Shown: one piece after another, positions 7,374 to 16,152 of the stretch
Layout of the letters: each line of letters begins with the position of its first letter
How positions within the stretch are numbered: the stretch's first letter is position 1
NCBI RefSeq assembly: GCF_017876405.1
Contig: NZ_JAGINW010000001.1
Coordinates: 3,485,203-3,549,202 of the forward strand
Reading direction: 5' to 3'
DNA: 64,000 nt
Source of the DNA: Kibdelosporangium banguiense
Lineage (GTDB): Bacteria > Actinomycetota > Actinomycetes > Mycobacteriales > Pseudonocardiaceae
The notes under the pieces: generated by a model
What the model was told of the DNA's origin: nothing
The model's database searches: none
Seen by the model: only the letters and a program-made list of their open reading frames with translations
Position numbers and translations under genes: made by a program

Positions 7374-8525
7374 GTGAGCACAGGACCACTCGCGGGTCTC
7401 CGCGTGGTCGAACTGGCCGGCATTGGCCCGGCCCCGTTCTGTGCGATGTTGCTGGCCGATCTGGGGGCCGACGTGGTGCGCGTGGACCGGCCGGGTGGTG
7501 TCCCGGTGGCCGGGCCGGCAAACCGTGACCTGCTCAACCGCGGCAAGCGTTCGGTGCTCGTGGACCTGAAGAACGATCGGGGTGCCGAGGTCGTGCTTCG
7601 CATGGCCGAGGCGGCGGACGTGCTGATCGAGGGCTTCCGGCCGGGCGTGGCCGAGCGCCTGGGCATCGGCCCCGAGCAGTGCATGCGGCGCAATCCGAAG
7701 CTTGTCTACGGCCGGATGACCGGCTGGGGGCAGGACGGCCCGCTCGCTCAGTCCGCTGGTCACGACATCGCCTACATCGGCATCACCGGCGTCCTGCACG
7801 CGCTCGGTCGCGTCGACGGGCCGCCGCAGGTCCCGTTGAACCTGGTCGGCGACTTCGGCGGCGGTTCGCTGTATCTGGCGGTCGGCATCCTGTCGGCGCT
7901 GCGGCACGCCGAACAGACTGGGCAGGGCCAGGTGGTGGACGCGGCGATCGTCGACGGCGCCGCGCACCTCGCGACCATGATCTTCGGACTGATGTCCGCT
8001 GGTGTCTGGCGCCCGGAGCGGGGCGTGAACCTGCTGGACACCGGGGCGCCGTTCTACGACGTGTACGAGACCTCAGACGGCGAGCACATGGCCGTCGGAC
8101 CGCTGGAATCGCAGTTCTACCGGGAGTTCGTCCGCCTGCTGGGCCTGGCCGACGAGGACCTGCCCGGGCAGTTGGACTTCAGGCGCTGGCCGGAGCTGCG
8201 AAAGCGGTTCGCCGAGGTGTTCGCGACCCGGACGCGTCGCGAATGGACAGAGGTGTTCGAGGGCACGGACGCCTGTGTGGCGCCGATTCTCTCGCTCGCG
8301 GAGGCCAAGGACCATCCGCACATCGCCGCTCGCGGCACTCTGGTGGAGCGGGACGGCGTCGTCCAGCCCGCGCCCGCCCCGCGGTTCTCGGCCACCACGG
8401 CCGGACTGCGCACCCCGCCGGCACTTCCAGGCCAGCACACCCGCAACGCCTTGGTGGACTGGGGTTTCCAGGATGTCGACGAACTGCTGGCGCACGGCGC
8501 CGTACAAGACGGGAATGATCAATGA
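7374..8525 (+). CDS. mcr: CaiB/BaiF-fold alpha-methylacyl-CoA racemase
   Basis: This 383-residue protein belongs to family III CoA-transferases and looks most like alpha-methylacyl-CoA racemase (Mcr/AMACR), which epimerises 2-methyl-branched acyl-CoAs. Evidence is the N-terminal GLRVVELAGIGPAPFCAMLLADLGADVVRVDRP, a His in SAGHDIAYI and an Asp in LVGDFGGGS, which match the acid/base pair of the racemases. AGGAGG at 7359-7364 supports the GTG start. The next gene overlaps its stop by four bases. A CoA-transferase activity cannot be excluded. Confidence 0.85.
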   Translation: MSTGPLAGLRVVELAGIGPAPFCAMLLADLGADVVRVDRPGGVPVAGPANRDLLNRGKRSVLVDLKNDRGAEVVLRMAEAADVLIEGFRPGVAERLGIGPEQCMRRNPKLVYGRMTGWGQDGPLAQSAGHDIAYIGITGVLHALGRVDGPPQVPLNLVGDFGGGSLYLAVGILSALRHAEQTGQGQVVDAAIVDGAAHLATMIFGLMSAGVWRPERGVNLLDTGAPFYDVYETSDGEHMAVGPLESQFYREFVRLLGLADEDLPGQLDFRRWPELRKRFAEVFATRTRREWTEVFEGTDACVAPILSLAEAKDHPHIAARGTLVERDGVVQPAPAPRFSATTAGLRTPPALPGQHTRNALVDWGFQDVDELLAHGAVQDGNDQ

Positions 8526-9550
8526 AGATCAGCACACAGCTGATGTACGCGGGCGACCCCAAAGAGCTGATCGAGCAGATCGTCAGCCTGGAGAACGCCG
8601 GCCTGGACGCGGTCTGGGTGGCTGAGGCGTACGGCTTCGACGCTCCGAGCCTGATGGGTTACGTCGCCGCGAAGACCGACCGGGTCCAGATCGGCTCGGC
8701 GATCCTGCCGATCTACTCCCGCACCCCGGCCCTGCTCGCGCAGACGGCCGCCGGCCTGGACGCCGTCTCCGGCGGCCGCGCGATCCTCGGGCTCGGCGCG
8801 TCCGGCCCGCAGGTGGTCGAGGGCTGGCACGGCGTCGCCTACGACAAGCCGCTCGGCCGGACCAGGGAGATCGTCGACATCTGCCGCCGGATCTGGCGCC
8901 GTGAGGTGATCACCAACGAGGGCAACTATCCGATCCCGCTGCCGGCCGGCCAGGGCACCGGGCTGGGCAAGCCGCTCAAGATCCTGACCCGCCCGGTCCG
9001 CGACTCGATCCCGATCTACATCGCCGCCCTGGGTGACAAGAACGTCCAGATGACCGCCGAGGTGGCCGACGGCTGGCTGCCCACCCTGTTCATCCCGGAG
9101 AAGGCCCAGGACGTCTGGGGCCCGGCACTCGCGGCGGGCAAGGCCAAGCGCTCCGCGGAGCTCGGCGACCTGGAGATCGTGGCCGGCGGCATGCTGGCGA
9201 TCGGCGACGACGTCGAAGCGCTGCGCGACGCCTCCCGCCCGGTGATCGCCCTCTACGTCGGCGGAATGGGCGCCAGGGGCCGTAACTTCTACAACGACCT
9301 GGCCCGTCGCTACGGCTACGAGGCCGAGGCCGAGAAGATCCAGGACCTCTACCTCGCAGGCAAGAAGGAGGAGGCCGCCGCCGCGGTCCCCGCCGAGTTC
9401 GCCGAACTGATGAACCTGGTGGGCCCGGCCAGTTACGTCAAGGAACGTCTCCAGGCCTTCAAGGAAGCCGGCGTGACCACCCTGAACGTCACCCCGATCG
9501 GTGAGAACCCGGCCAAGTTGGTCGAGCAGGTCAAGGAGTGGCTCGCTTAG
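8522..9550 (+). CDS. LLM-class (F420-dependent) oxidoreductase
   Basis: This 342-residue protein has the luciferase-like TIM-barrel organisation. It starts MKISTQLMYAGDPKELIEQI and has the conserved blocks VWVAEAYGFDAPSLMGYVA (about residue 36) and LGLGASGPQVVEGWHG (about residue 95). Actinobacterial members of this type usually use F420 rather than FMN; that is family knowledge. The ATG overlaps the racemase stop (ATGA), so the two are translationally coupled. The substrate is unknown. It may reduce or oxidise an acyl-CoA-linked or purine-derived intermediate of the same operon. Confidence 0.86.
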   Translation: MKISTQLMYAGDPKELIEQIVSLENAGLDAVWVAEAYGFDAPSLMGYVAAKTDRVQIGSAILPIYSRTPALLAQTAAGLDAVSGGRAILGLGASGPQVVEGWHGVAYDKPLGRTREIVDICRRIWRREVITNEGNYPIPLPAGQGTGLGKPLKILTRPVRDSIPIYIAALGDKNVQMTAEVADGWLPTLFIPEKAQDVWGPALAAGKAKRSAELGDLEIVAGGMLAIGDDVEALRDASRPVIALYVGGMGARGRNFYNDLARRYGYEAEAEKIQDLYLAGKKEEAAAAVPAEFAELMNLVGPASYVKERLQAFKEAGVTTLNVTPIGENPAKLVEQVKEWLA

Positions 9551-9559
9551 TCTGGGTGA

Positions 9560-10906
9560 GTGGACACACTCATCACAGGCGCGTACGTCGCGACGATTGA
9601 CGGGCAGGGCACTGAATTTGCTGACGGCTATGTGGCTGTTGTGGACGGTCGCATAGCCGCAGTGGGTTCTGGTGCTGCGCCTGCGGAGTATTCCGGTCTG
9701 CGGCGGGTGGATGGGGCTGGTTGCCTTGTCACGCCTGGATTGGTGAACACACATCATCATCTGTACCAATGGGGGACGCGCGGTTACGCCCAGCAGGAGG
9801 ACCTGTTCGGCTGGCTTGTCGCGCTGTATCCCGTCTGGGCCGGGATCAACGCGGAGATCGTGTCCGCGACTTCGGCCGCGGGCCTGGGAATGCTGGCGCT
9901 CAGTGGCTGCACCGCTGCCGCTGATCATCACTATGTGTTCCCGCGCGACGGCGGAGACGTTTTCGAGGCGTTGATCGACGCCGGGAGGCGGATCGGCATC
10001 CGGCTGCACGCCATCCGGGGGTCGATGGACCGCGGCGAGTCGAAGGGCGGGCTGCCGCCGGATTCCATTGTGGAGGAAACCGATGAAGCCCTCGCTGAGA
10101 CCGAGCGGGCGATCGGGAAGTACCACGATTCGTCTGCCGGGGCGAAGATTCAGGTCGCGGTCGGGCCCTGTTCGCCGTTCTCGGCAAGCACCGAACTGAT
10201 GCGGGAGGCCGCTGGGCTGGCGCGTAGGCACGGCGTGCGGTTGCATACTCATCTTGCTGAGACCCAGGATGAGGAAGAGCAATGCTTGCGGGAGTTCGGA
10301 AAGACTCCGGTTGCCTACGCGGAGGACTTGGGCTGGCTGGGTTCTGACGTCTGGCTGGCGCACGGCGTGCACCTGCACGACGACGAGATCGCGCTGATGG
10401 GCCGGACCGGTACCGGGATCGCGCACTGCCCGAGCTCGAACGCGCGTCTGGGCTCCGGAATGGCGCCGGTTCGTGCGTTGCTGGATGTGAACGCGCCCGT
10501 CGGGCTGGGTGTGGACGGCGTGGCGTCCAACGAATCCGGTGGTCTGGCCGAAGAACTCCGGCAGGCTTTGTTCACCGCGCGGCAACGTGGTGGGGCGAAG
10601 GCTTTGACGGTCAGGCAAGCGTTGTGGGTCGGCACCATGGGCGGTGCGCGGTGCCTGGGCAGGGCTGCGGACATCGGGTCGATCGAGCCGGGCAAGCTCG
10701 CGGATCTCGCGATCTGGCGCGTGGACACGATTGCACACGCCGGAATCGTGGATCCTGTTGCGGCACTGGTACTTGGGCGCGTTCCGCCACTGGAAATGCT
10801 GCTCGTCGGCGGTGAACCGGTGGTCGGGAACGACCGGCTGCTCACCGCGGACGAGCCCACCCTGGCTCGCGACTTGGCCAAGGCATGTCAGGCGTTGAGG
10901 AACTGA
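9560..10906 (+). CDS. 8-oxoguanine deaminase-like amidohydrolase
   Basis: This 448-residue amidohydrolase most resembles 8-oxoguanine deaminase (guanine deaminase/ATZ-TRZ branch), which converts 8-oxoguanine to urate. It shows the metal-site HxH in NTHHHLYQ (His65/His67), a further [12 protein letters not shown] block that is diagnostic of the subgroup, the His of [10 protein letters not shown], and the catalytic Asp of [11 protein letters not shown]. The GTG start lies ten bases after the preceding gene, so it is the third gene of that operon. The link between a racemase, an F420-type enzyme and a purine deaminase is not obvious. The 3' end overlaps the VOC remnant by 19 bases. Confidence 0.83.
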   Translation: MDTLITGAYVATIDGQGTEFADGYVAVVDGRIAAVGSGAAPAEYSGLRRVDGAGCLVTPGLVNTHHHLYQWGTRGYAQQEDLFGWLVALYPVWAGINAEIVSATSAAGLGMLALSGCTAAADHHYVFPRDGGDVFEALIDAGRRIGIRLHAIRGSMDRGESKGGLPPDSIVEETDEALAETERAIGKYHDSSAGAKIQVAVGPCSPFSASTELMREAAGLARRHGVRLHTHLAETQDEEEQCLREFGKTPVAYAEDLGWLGSDVWLAHGVHLHDDEIALMGRTGTGIAHCPSSNARLGSGMAPVRALLDVNAPVGLGVDGVASNESGGLAEELRQALFTARQRGGAKALTVRQALWVGTMGGARCLGRAADIGSIEPGKLADLAIWRVDTIAHAGIVDPVAALVLGRVPPLEMLLVGGEPVVGNDRLLTADEPTLARDLAKACQALRN

Positions 10907-11170
10907 TCGGCGTACTGCGCCGACGGTGCGATCGGCGTGATGACGTCGATCAGGACTCCTTTGGGGTCGGCCACGATGAAGTGCCGTCGGCCGAAGTCCT
11001 CGCTGCGCAGGGACAAGGCGACCGGCAGGCCTTCGCCGTCGACCAGCCGTGCCCACTCCGCGTCCACGTCCTCCACCTCGAAGTTCAGCAGCAGCCCCTG
11101 CACGGGCTTGCCGTATCCCTCCGGAATGGTCGGTTGCGTCGGGTCGAGCAGGGCGAGTTCGTACGGCATC
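10888..11170 (-). pseudogene. VOC (glyoxalase-like) protein, N-terminus deleted
   Basis: About 93 codons of a vicinal-oxygen-chelate protein remain, from [17 protein letters not shown] to the C-terminus. They include [13 protein letters not shown] and the strand [16 protein letters not shown], with a Glu in NFEVED. A complete domain of this kind begins with a beta-alpha-beta unit of about 40 residues that carries the first metal ligand; here it is absent. Reading frame continues upstream to 11319, but that sequence is unrelated and lies antisense to a TetR remnant. The sequence stops being VOC-like at the same place where TetR-like sequence begins on the other strand, so I read this as a deletion product. 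Confidence 0.6.
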
Positions 11171-11179
11171 GGCCCTGGC

Positions 11180-11362
11180 GAAGCGCTGACCTCGTTGATC
11201 GCGGCCGGAATCATTGCGGCGCAACCAGTCGCGCCGCTCACCCACCTGCTGTCCGGGGCGATGAACGAAGCGGCGCTCTGGCTGGCCTCCTCGACGAATC
11301 CGGATGACCTGGCGGACACATGGGCCGCCCTGTCACGTTTCCTTGAAGCGATGAGGGATTAG
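11180..11362 (+). pseudogene. TetR-family regulator, C-terminal remnant
   Basis: In the plus-strand frame ending at 11362 the last 60 codons look like the C-terminal end of a TetR regulator. They show [20 protein letters not shown] followed by [11 protein letters not shown] and a final [12 protein letters not shown], a common ending in the family. The DNA-binding domain and most of the ligand domain are missing. It lies back to back with the VOC remnant, which suggests an original divergent VOC/TetR pair whose centre was deleted. Its stop overlaps the convergent glucosaminidase gene by four bases. Confidence 0.6.
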
Positions 11363-14004
11363 CTCGCGGGCAGACTCCGCTTGGTGATGTTGTGGCCGGA
11401 CAGTTCCACGACCGGTGCCGCGCCGCCGAGATCGGTGGTGCGGTAGGTTGCCGTGAGCGTCAGGGTTTCGCCTGGCCACAGCGTGACGTAGTTGTCCGAC
11501 CAGTTCACGGGCAGGACTTCAGGTCCACCGGAACCCTTGCGCAGGCTCGCTCGTAGGAAGAACGCGACCTTGCTGCCCGTTCCGGTGATCGTGACGGTCG
11601 TCTTGGTGTTCTCCCCTTCTGCAGTGGACGTCGCTGAGGCGTCGACTGTGCCTGCTGGTAACGAGTTCAGGCCTTTGAGGTCCGCGTAGGCCGACTGCGG
11701 CGTGAAGTACCAGTCAGAATCGTCGTAGTTGAGCGTGTCGGCCTTTGTGGACAGCCAGTACACGTTGCGGTCGATGACTGTTCCGGCTGAGTTCTTCAGC
11801 AGCAGTCTGGCGAAGTAGGTCGTGGACAGGCCGCTGGGTTGTGGCAGGTTGCCTGCCTTGACCGTTGCGTTCGCGCGTGAGTTGACAGCGCGCGTTTCGT
11901 TCGCCTTCTGTGTGCCGTCGGCATTGAACAATGTCACCTGGACACTCAGTCCGGACGAATCCTGAAGTCCGGTGTTCACCACCGAAAGTGACTTGTCGTC
12001 GTACGAATACTGCACGTGCAACGGCCGGAGTGCGGTTTTCGCGCCGAAATACGACCCGGCGGTGGCCAGGTTGTAGTCGTACAGGTGCCAGAACAGCTTG
12101 GGCCATGGGTCGTTGAGCATCCAATAGATCACGCCGGTCGAGGGGTTGCTGCTGTCGGAGAAGTTGTCCGCGAACGCCTCGAACTGGGCGCGGTTCGTCT
12201 CGTAGTTGGCCAGCTGCGCCTTGCGGACGAACTCGTCCACAGTGGCCGGTTTGCCGTAGCGGCTGTCCAGTGCCGTTCCCCAGAAGGAGAACTTGCCGAA
12301 CGTGCCGGTCGGCGACAGGTGGTACTGGCTCGCGGTGTAGTTGGTCAGTTTGTTGATGTCGGCCGTGGTGAGGAATTTCTTCAGCTCGTCCATCTCGGGG
12401 ATGGTCGGGCCCGGGCCGATCTCCGAAGCGAACCCGGCCGCGCCGCCCTGTTGCTTGTTGTACCAGTAGACCGGTGGCTCCCACCAGTACGGGCCGTCCA
12501 TCTTCATACCGGAATTGCCCAGTTGCGGGGAGCTCTTGTTCGACGCGGACGCGATGATCGGCAGGTTCCAGTCCGCGCGGGCGAACGCGTCGAGATAGAT
12601 TTTCTCCTGCGCCGCGGGTGTGGCCAGATCGCTCGCGATCAGGAAGCCGAGCAGGCTGGGGTGGTTCCGGATGCGTTTGGCCTCGCTTTCGGCGGACTCA
12701 CCGGCGACGCGATTCTTCTCGGCATTGAACGAGCCGTAGTTCTCCCAGGCAGAACAGCACTCCCACCCGGTCAGGACCATGATTCCCAGCCGGTCGGCGA
12801 TATCGTAGAACTCGTCGTTCTCCGGCTTGCCCTCAAGCCTGACGGTGTTCAGATTCATCGCGCGGACCAGGTTCATCTGGTCTTCGATGTAGCGCACATT
12901 GGTGCGCAGGAACAGATCTGACGCCCAGCCGCCACCGCGGACCAGGAACGGCTTGCCATTAACCACGAACTGCCGTCCGCCGCCGTTGACCCGCGACGAG
13001 GTGATCTCACGGACGCCGAACTTCGTGCTCGCGGTATCCGACACCACGCCACCGACAGTCGCGGACAGTTCGGCGTTGTACATCGGCTGGTCGCCCATTG
13101 TGAACGGCCACCAAACGCGTGGGTTCGTCAGCCGCAGGCCGGGTGTATTGGCCGGGTTGAACGTGACTGTTTTGGTCTCTTTGGCTGCCAGCGACACCGA
13201 CTGCGTGAAGCCGACATTGTCGATCGTTCCGGTGACCTGCGTGCTGACGGCGGCACTGGAGTCATTGCGAACATTGACTTTTACACTCAGGTCGGCTGTA
13301 TTCAGATTCGGCAGCGGCAGATCCGTGGAGACCCGAAGATCCCGCAGTGACACCGCGCCACTGTTGGCGAACTGCACATCCCGGAACAGGCCCTGGTTGC
13401 GGTCAGGCGGCAGCTGCGTCCAGTCCACGAAGTGGATCAGCAGATCCTTCGACGGGTCCGACGGCATCGCCTTGATCGCGATCGCGTTGTCGCCGTTACG
13501 AATCAGCGAGGTCACGTCGTACTCGCGGGTCGGGTATGCGCCGATCACCGTGTCCGTCCCGGCGACCTTCGTTCCGTTCAGCCAGACCTCGCCGCGGGAG
13601 ATGACCCCGCCCTTGAGTTTCAGGAACGTGTGCGTGCCCGCAGGCTGTTCGGCGGTGAAACCCTTGCGGTACCACCACGGGACACTGAAGTCGTTCTTGT
13701 TGACCTGCTTCAGGTTCTCGCTGAAGTTCACATCCGGATACCGGTTGTTGGCGATCAGCCCGGCCAGCACCGTGGACCGGGCGGGCACTGGCAGCCAGCT
13801 CGAGTCGTTGAACCCCGGGCCGGAGATCACATCGCCGGTCTGAGTGGCTGTCCGGCTGGTCTGCAGGCGCCAGTCCGGGATCGTGCTCACCTGGCCCGCG
13901 GCCAGGCTCAGATTCGGGGCGCCGCTCGCGCTCAGCCCCGGTAGCAGGGAAAACATCAAGGTCAAGCCGGCGATGACCGCCAGGCCGGCACGGCGACGTC
14001 TCAT
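11359..14004 (-). CDS. csxA: Secreted exo-beta-D-glucosaminidase, GH2 (CsxA-like)
   Basis: This 881-residue secreted glycosidase would release glucosamine from the non-reducing ends of chitosan oligosaccharides. Residues 1-29 form a Sec signal peptide (RRRR, then a hydrophobic core, then ASGA). The domain order is GH2 jelly roll (to about 220), immunoglobulin-like sandwich, TIM barrel (about 340-600), and C-terminal beta domains. Probable acid/base Asp459 (IASDLATP) and nucleophile Glu528 (FASEIGPGP) match the spacing of Asp469/Glu541 in Amycolatopsis CsxA. The length also fits. Nearby chitin-related evidence is the LPMO at 45456-46097. No adjacent regulator is intact. Confidence 0.86.
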   Translation of the reverse strand: MRRRRAGLAVIAGLTLMFSLLPGLSASGAPNLSLAAGQVSTIPDWRLQTSRTATQTGDVISGPGFNDSSWLPVPARSTVLAGLIANNRYPDVNFSENLKQVNKNDFSVPWWYRKGFTAEQPAGTHTFLKLKGGVISRGEVWLNGTKVAGTDTVIGAYPTREYDVTSLIRNGDNAIAIKAMPSDPSKDLLIHFVDWTQLPPDRNQGLFRDVQFANSGAVSLRDLRVSTDLPLPNLNTADLSVKVNVRNDSSAAVSTQVTGTIDNVGFTQSVSLAAKETKTVTFNPANTPGLRLTNPRVWWPFTMGDQPMYNAELSATVGGVVSDTASTKFGVREITSSRVNGGGRQFVVNGKPFLVRGGGWASDLFLRTNVRYIEDQMNLVRAMNLNTVRLEGKPENDEFYDIADRLGIMVLTGWECCSAWENYGSFNAEKNRVAGESAESEAKRIRNHPSLLGFLIASDLATPAAQEKIYLDAFARADWNLPIIASASNKSSPQLGNSGMKMDGPYWWEPPVYWYNKQQGGAAGFASEIGPGPTIPEMDELKKFLTTADINKLTNYTASQYHLSPTGTFGKFSFWGTALDSRYGKPATVDEFVRKAQLANYETNRAQFEAFADNFSDSSNPSTGVIYWMLNDPWPKLFWHLYDYNLATAGSYFGAKTALRPLHVQYSYDDKSLSVVNTGLQDSSGLSVQVTLFNADGTQKANETRAVNSRANATVKAGNLPQPSGLSTTYFARLLLKNSAGTVIDRNVYWLSTKADTLNYDDSDWYFTPQSAYADLKGLNSLPAGTVDASATSTAEGENTKTTVTITGTGSKVAFFLRASLRKGSGGPEVLPVNWSDNYVTLWPGETLTLTATYRTTDLGGAAPVVELSGHNITKRSLPAS

Positions 14005-14137
14005 AAGGGACGCTCCTGGGCTATGCGGCGGCGCGGATACGGGCGCCCCTCACTCTCGCGCTTACACCCAGGTTTGGCAAGAGCCCTTACAAACCATCAC
14101 CGCCGCCCACGAGCCCACACCTGTACTCCTGCGGTCA

Positions 14138-15799
14138 TCAACGCTTCCACGTCACCGGCACACCGTCCCGGTAGGGCTGAAGCAGCACGGTGAGGACACC
14201 GTCATCGGTCACAAAAACCGCATCCGACGCAGGCCACGCGCGGTGAGTTCCCGCCGCTTTTGTCGCCGAGGCGATTTGAGCTTCGGTCGGCGCGACGATG
14301 ACAGGCCGGCCGAGGAAGAAGTTGAGGATCAGAGTCTGCCGGTAGGCAACGAACGGCTCCGAGTTGACATGGGCGCCGTAGAGGAGGTTGGGAAGCCGCT
14401 TGAACGGCTGTTCGGACTGGAGTGGAAGCTCCCCGATCACGACCACGGGCCGAGGGCTGGCCAAGCCATCGGGGACGACCTGCTCGATACGGGTGACGAT
14501 CCGTTGCACCTTGGCTGTGTCATAGACCTCTCGCAGGGCTGCGCTGTTGGCCTCCTGCGACGCCACGGTGACGAAGAAGTAGAGGAGGACTGTGGAGCCG
14601 ACGCCGACAGCGATCCGTCCGAGCGTGTTCGCCGCCATGACGACGATCACGGCGAACCCGACGAGGTAGAGGTGGACCGAGAGAATCCGGCCGACCGAAG
14701 CCCAGGTCTCGTCGTTGATGATGTAGCTCAGCTGCAGCGCCGGGGGAACGCAGGCGATCAGCAGCACGGAAAGGATCACCGGCGCGAGCCCGCGGCGCCG
14801 GGCCCGAACCAGAAGAACCGCGACAGCGGCTACGAACAGCAGTGCCGGGAGGAAGGACAGCAGGCTTGGCAGGTAGTCCACCCGCGTGGTGAAGTTCGCG
14901 ATCGTCTCCCGGTACGAATCCGCGAACGTTTCGATCATCCGTGAGACCGAGTTGATGTGCCGCCGCTCGCCGCCCGATCTCGCGGCGGTCAGCAGGACGC
15001 TGAGGTAGTAGACGACGACAGAAGCGCTCAGGGAAGCCACTGCGACAGCCACGCGTCGCACCATTGCGGGAGCCGCCGCCTCCACCTCGTTGTCGTCGCC
15101 AGGTCGTAGACACCACGCGATGAGAAGCAGGGCGATCAGCGCGATCTTCGGCTGGTAGGTGGCCAGCGCGAGCGCGAAGGCCAGTATTGCCAGCGGAATC
15201 CGGTACCACCTGTTGCGCAGGCGATCCAGCGCCAGCGTGCCCAGGATGGCGAGCAGATCGCCGATGACGAACGACACGTGGTCGACCGAGAACGAGTAGT
15301 AGTCAAGGATCGCTGGGTGGAAGCAGAAGAGCAGGACGAGCACGACGAGCGTGGCCCGGTTGCGGACGCGCCAGATCGCCGCGAACACGAACGCGTTGAC
15401 GATCTGCACGGCCGCGGCCAACGCGATCAGAAACGTCGGGACCCCGGATCCGCCCGTGAGCTGGATCAGGATGTCGGCGAACCAGCGGCCCTCATACTCG
15501 GTCTTGAACGACGGGTATCCCAATACCCAGGTGTGCGGGAACGTGTGGTTCGTGAAGCCGACATGGGTGAAGAAGTAGTTGTAGACCACGAACGTCGCGA
15601 CGTAGGCGATGACGCCCAGCACAAGCAGGAAGCGGAAGTGATCCGATCGCAAGCCGGCACGTAGCGACTGACGTTTTTCGCGGATCCGCTCCGCGTTCCC
15701 GCGCATCAGGGCCGCGAACGCAGTCGGTGCGGCGCCGTTGGCCGGCCGATCAGGCGCGACAGGCGCGAGCGGTCTTTGGTGCGTGGGAGGAACGGTCAC
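14138..15799 (-). CDS. Multipass membrane protein of the GtrII glucosyltransferase family
   Basis: This 553-residue protein has a cytoplasmic N-terminal tail of about 55 residues, then roughly ten or more hydrophobic segments starting at FRFLLVLGVIAYVATFVVY, and a soluble C-terminal region of about 130 residues. The motif GYPSFKTEYEGRWFADILIQ between the first two membrane segments fits the GtrII family, which transfers glucosyl groups from lipid carriers to surface polysaccharide. The GTG start is at 15799. No polysaccharide genes adjoin it, so the acceptor is unknown. Confidence 0.72.
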   Translation of the reverse strand: MTVPPTHQRPLAPVAPDRPANGAAPTAFAALMRGNAERIREKRQSLRAGLRSDHFRFLLVLGVIAYVATFVVYNYFFTHVGFTNHTFPHTWVLGYPSFKTEYEGRWFADILIQLTGGSGVPTFLIALAAAVQIVNAFVFAAIWRVRNRATLVVLVLLFCFHPAILDYYSFSVDHVSFVIGDLLAILGTLALDRLRNRWYRIPLAILAFALALATYQPKIALIALLLIAWCLRPGDDNEVEAAAPAMVRRVAVAVASLSASVVVYYLSVLLTAARSGGERRHINSVSRMIETFADSYRETIANFTTRVDYLPSLLSFLPALLFVAAVAVLLVRARRRGLAPVILSVLLIACVPPALQLSYIINDETWASVGRILSVHLYLVGFAVIVVMAANTLGRIAVGVGSTVLLYFFVTVASQEANSAALREVYDTAKVQRIVTRIEQVVPDGLASPRPVVVIGELPLQSEQPFKRLPNLLYGAHVNSEPFVAYRQTLILNFFLGRPVIVAPTEAQIASATKAAGTHRAWPASDAVFVTDDGVLTVLLQPYRDGVPVTWKR

Positions 15800-16152
15800 C
15801 CCCTGGACATCGTCAGCAACTCATGGGCGTTAGCCATCTTTTGTTGCTGATTCACTACTTGAGGTATTAGATCATCTTGTTCGGGTGACCCGCTGGTGTG
15901 CTTCGAGCACTGTCGGTTGATACTTCTTGGTGACGTCGCGCCACTGGCGAGTGACCTCGGCCAGATAGCTTCCGAAGAGATGTGCACGAGCCGTAAGTCA
16001 AGTCCAGTTGGATCCCTGTTGTGGACAACTGGGATCTGTGGATAAGTCGCGTCTGCTTCGGCGTCGGTCGCCCGGAACTGTCGCCCCCTTCCAATAGCGT
16101 TGTGAACAGGGGTCCCCCGGGAGGGGACCCCTGCGGGAGCGAGGGGTATTGG
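15800..16152. other. Gene-free stretch with nested inverted repeats and DnaA-box-like sites
   Basis: No gene is supported. TGTGGACAA (16020-16028) and TGTGGATAA (16037-16045) resemble DnaA boxes. CCAGTTG/CAACTGG (16004-16010, 16026-16032) and GATCCC/GGGATC (16011-16016, 16031-16036) are two mutually exclusive hairpins around the first box. On the minus strand, 15867-15980 encodes a short open segment containing SYLAEVTRQWRDVTKKY that reads like protein but has no start; it may be a gene remnant that I do not recognise. Confidence 0.45.
16108..16132 (-). terminator. Hairpin terminator downstream of the aldehyde oxidoreductase operon
   Basis: AGGGGTCCCC (16108-16117) and GGGGACCCCT (16123-16132) form a perfect ten-base-pair stem with a five-base loop. 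It lies about 20 bases past the stop of the molybdenum subunit gene. Confidence 0.65.

Noticed and set aside
8519..11245. A 908-codon minus-strand open frame
   Set aside because: It is antisense to the luciferase-like oxidoreductase and 8-oxoguanine deaminase genes and shows no domain pattern; it is a by-product of high GC.
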